Positions 34,756-35,985 of a DNA stretch of 35,985 bases are shown here, one piece after another (the first letter of the stretch is position 1; every line of letters starts with the position of its first letter). Source of the stretch: Candidatus Dormiibacterota bacterium (GTDB lineage: Bacteria > Chloroflexota > Dormibacteria > Aeolococcales > Aeolococcaceae); NCBI GenBank assembly GCA_003132805.1, contig PKYW01000097.1, positions 1-35,985 of the forward strand. The letters run 5' to 3'. The position numbers and the translations under genes are program-made. The notes beneath the pieces are model-generated. The model searched no databases, was not told the origin of the DNA, and saw nothing but the letters and a program-made list of their open reading frames with translations.

Positions 34756-35010
34756 TCAGGCTCGCTGCTGGGCGACGCTACGCATCACGATGGCGGCGAT
34801 GGTGACGACCATCAGGCCAATCGCCGGACCGATGAGGAAGGCAGGCGACCAAAAGGTGCACCCCGAGAGACAGCCCCCACCCCCGCCAGGACACTGATAG
34901 CTCGAGGGGGCGCTATCGCTCCAGCAGACCCCGAGCGCATGGCCGAGGTAGAACGTGACCACCAACGCAACTACTGTGCCGACCGCCGCAAACACTCGCC
35001 ACGATCGCAT
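34756..35010 (-). CDS. small Cys-rich two-helix membrane protein, unknown
   Basis: An 84-residue protein with two probable membrane helices (about 7-27 and 56-78) joined by a 28-residue loop holding four cysteines and a Gly5 run. The loop is probably outside the membrane, where the Cys could form disulfides. The ATG at 35010 lies 6 nt after TAGGCT (35022-35017), the same hexamer and layout as at pstB, which supports real expression. The 67 nt between its stop and the CYTH start hold that gene's promoter. No family is recognised. Confidence 0.55.
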   Translation of the reverse strand: MRSWRVFAAVGTVVALVVTFYLGHALGVCWSDSAPSSYQCPGGGGGCLSGCTFWSPAFLIGPAIGLMVVTIAAIVMRSVAQQRA

Positions 35011-35016
35011 CCACCG

Positions 35017-35022
35017 AGCCTA
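35017..35022 (-). promoter_or_regulatory. -10 element of the small membrane protein gene
   Basis: TAGGCT on the minus strand, 6 nt before the ATG at 35010. It is identical to the pstB -10 hexamer. Confidence 0.45.
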
Positions 35023-35130
35023 TCAGCGCAGAAAGGCCGACTCTGCTGCCGGATGATCTTGTTACCGCGACTCAAATGGATGACGTCGCCGGCGCGGGTT
35101 TCTTTGACGCCCGCTCGGAGCCTCAGCGTA

Positions 35131-35198
35131 GGGCGGAGAGGACCCCGGCGGAGGCCGAATAGTCCGGTTTGAGGCTGGAGCCGGGGTCCCCTCCGCCC
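35131..35198. repeat. 19-bp near-perfect inverted repeat downstream of the thioesterase gene
   Basis: Arms 35131-35149 and 35180-35198 pair over 18 of 19 positions (8 bp, one A/C mismatch, 10 bp) around a 30-nt loop. It lies 29 nt after the thioesterase stop in the direction of transcription. It may act as an mRNA 3'-end structure for the serS-thioesterase operon, though no U-tract follows. A repeat-type palindromic element is the alternative. The rest of 35023-35227 shows nothing else I can name. Confidence 0.6.
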
Positions 35199-35227
35199 GC
35201 CCTCGACCTCAGTGATCCACGGGCGCG

Positions 35228-35985
<758 letters not shown>

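Overview
The window is a dense, GC-rich bacterial chromosome segment. It has almost no intergenic DNA, many 4-nt start/stop overlaps, and no tRNA, rRNA, CRISPR array or mobile element that I can see. Several single genes have a TANNNT -10 hexamer 6-7 nt before the start codon, the signature of leaderless mRNAs. With the HpnCDE-Shc-HpnH hopanoid cluster and two acid-type proteases, this suggests a soil or acid-tolerant member of the Terrabacteria (Chloroflexota/Dormibacterota-like or Actinobacteriota-like). The taxon is an inference, not something read directly.

Layout. (1) 1-5827, plus strand: a catabolic operon behind a strong sigma70-type promoter, encoding an APC permease, amidase, FlK-like hot-dog thioesterase, enoyl-CoA hydratase and CaiC-like acyl-CoA ligase. 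A convergent FadR-type GntR regulator follows (5834-6601). (2) 6803-9628: a kumamolisin-like S53 protease, an internally deleted DinB-like remnant, and two tandem zinc-ribbon genes that duplicate both coding and promoter sequence. (3) 9635-13267, minus strand: a GT-C type membrane protein, a proline iminopeptidase-like hydrolase and a Cys/His-rich unknown. A secreted G1 glutamic peptidase (13431-14219) follows on the plus strand. (4) 14241-22398, minus strand: phoB-thiO-thiS-thiG-thiE-pstB-pstS-pstC-pstA-orf. A thiamine thiazole operon therefore sits between the phosphate response regulator and the phosphate transporter. A PHO-box-like triple repeat overlaps the thiE stop codon. A cytosolic histidine kinase is divergent from phoB. 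(5) 23608-33314, plus strand: a complete hopanoid operon (prenyl diphosphate synthase, idi2, hpnC, hpnD, hpnE, shc, hpnH, hpnA, hpnG) with a MarR regulator overlapping its end on the other strand. (6) 33780-35985: a compact structured element, a CYTH-domain protein, a small Cys-rich membrane protein, a large inverted repeat, a PaaI-like thioesterase, and the 3' end of serS running off the window.

How the parts work together. Region 1 looks like uptake of an amide-containing compound, hydrolysis, CoA activation and hydration, with the thioesterase clearing an acyl-CoA. Region 4 joins phosphate sensing (PhoB plus kinase), high-affinity phosphate import (PstSCAB) and thiazole synthesis. Region 5 takes C5 units through a prenyl diphosphate to presqualene diphosphate, hydroxysqualene, squalene, hopene, adenosylhopane and ribosylated C35 hopanoids.
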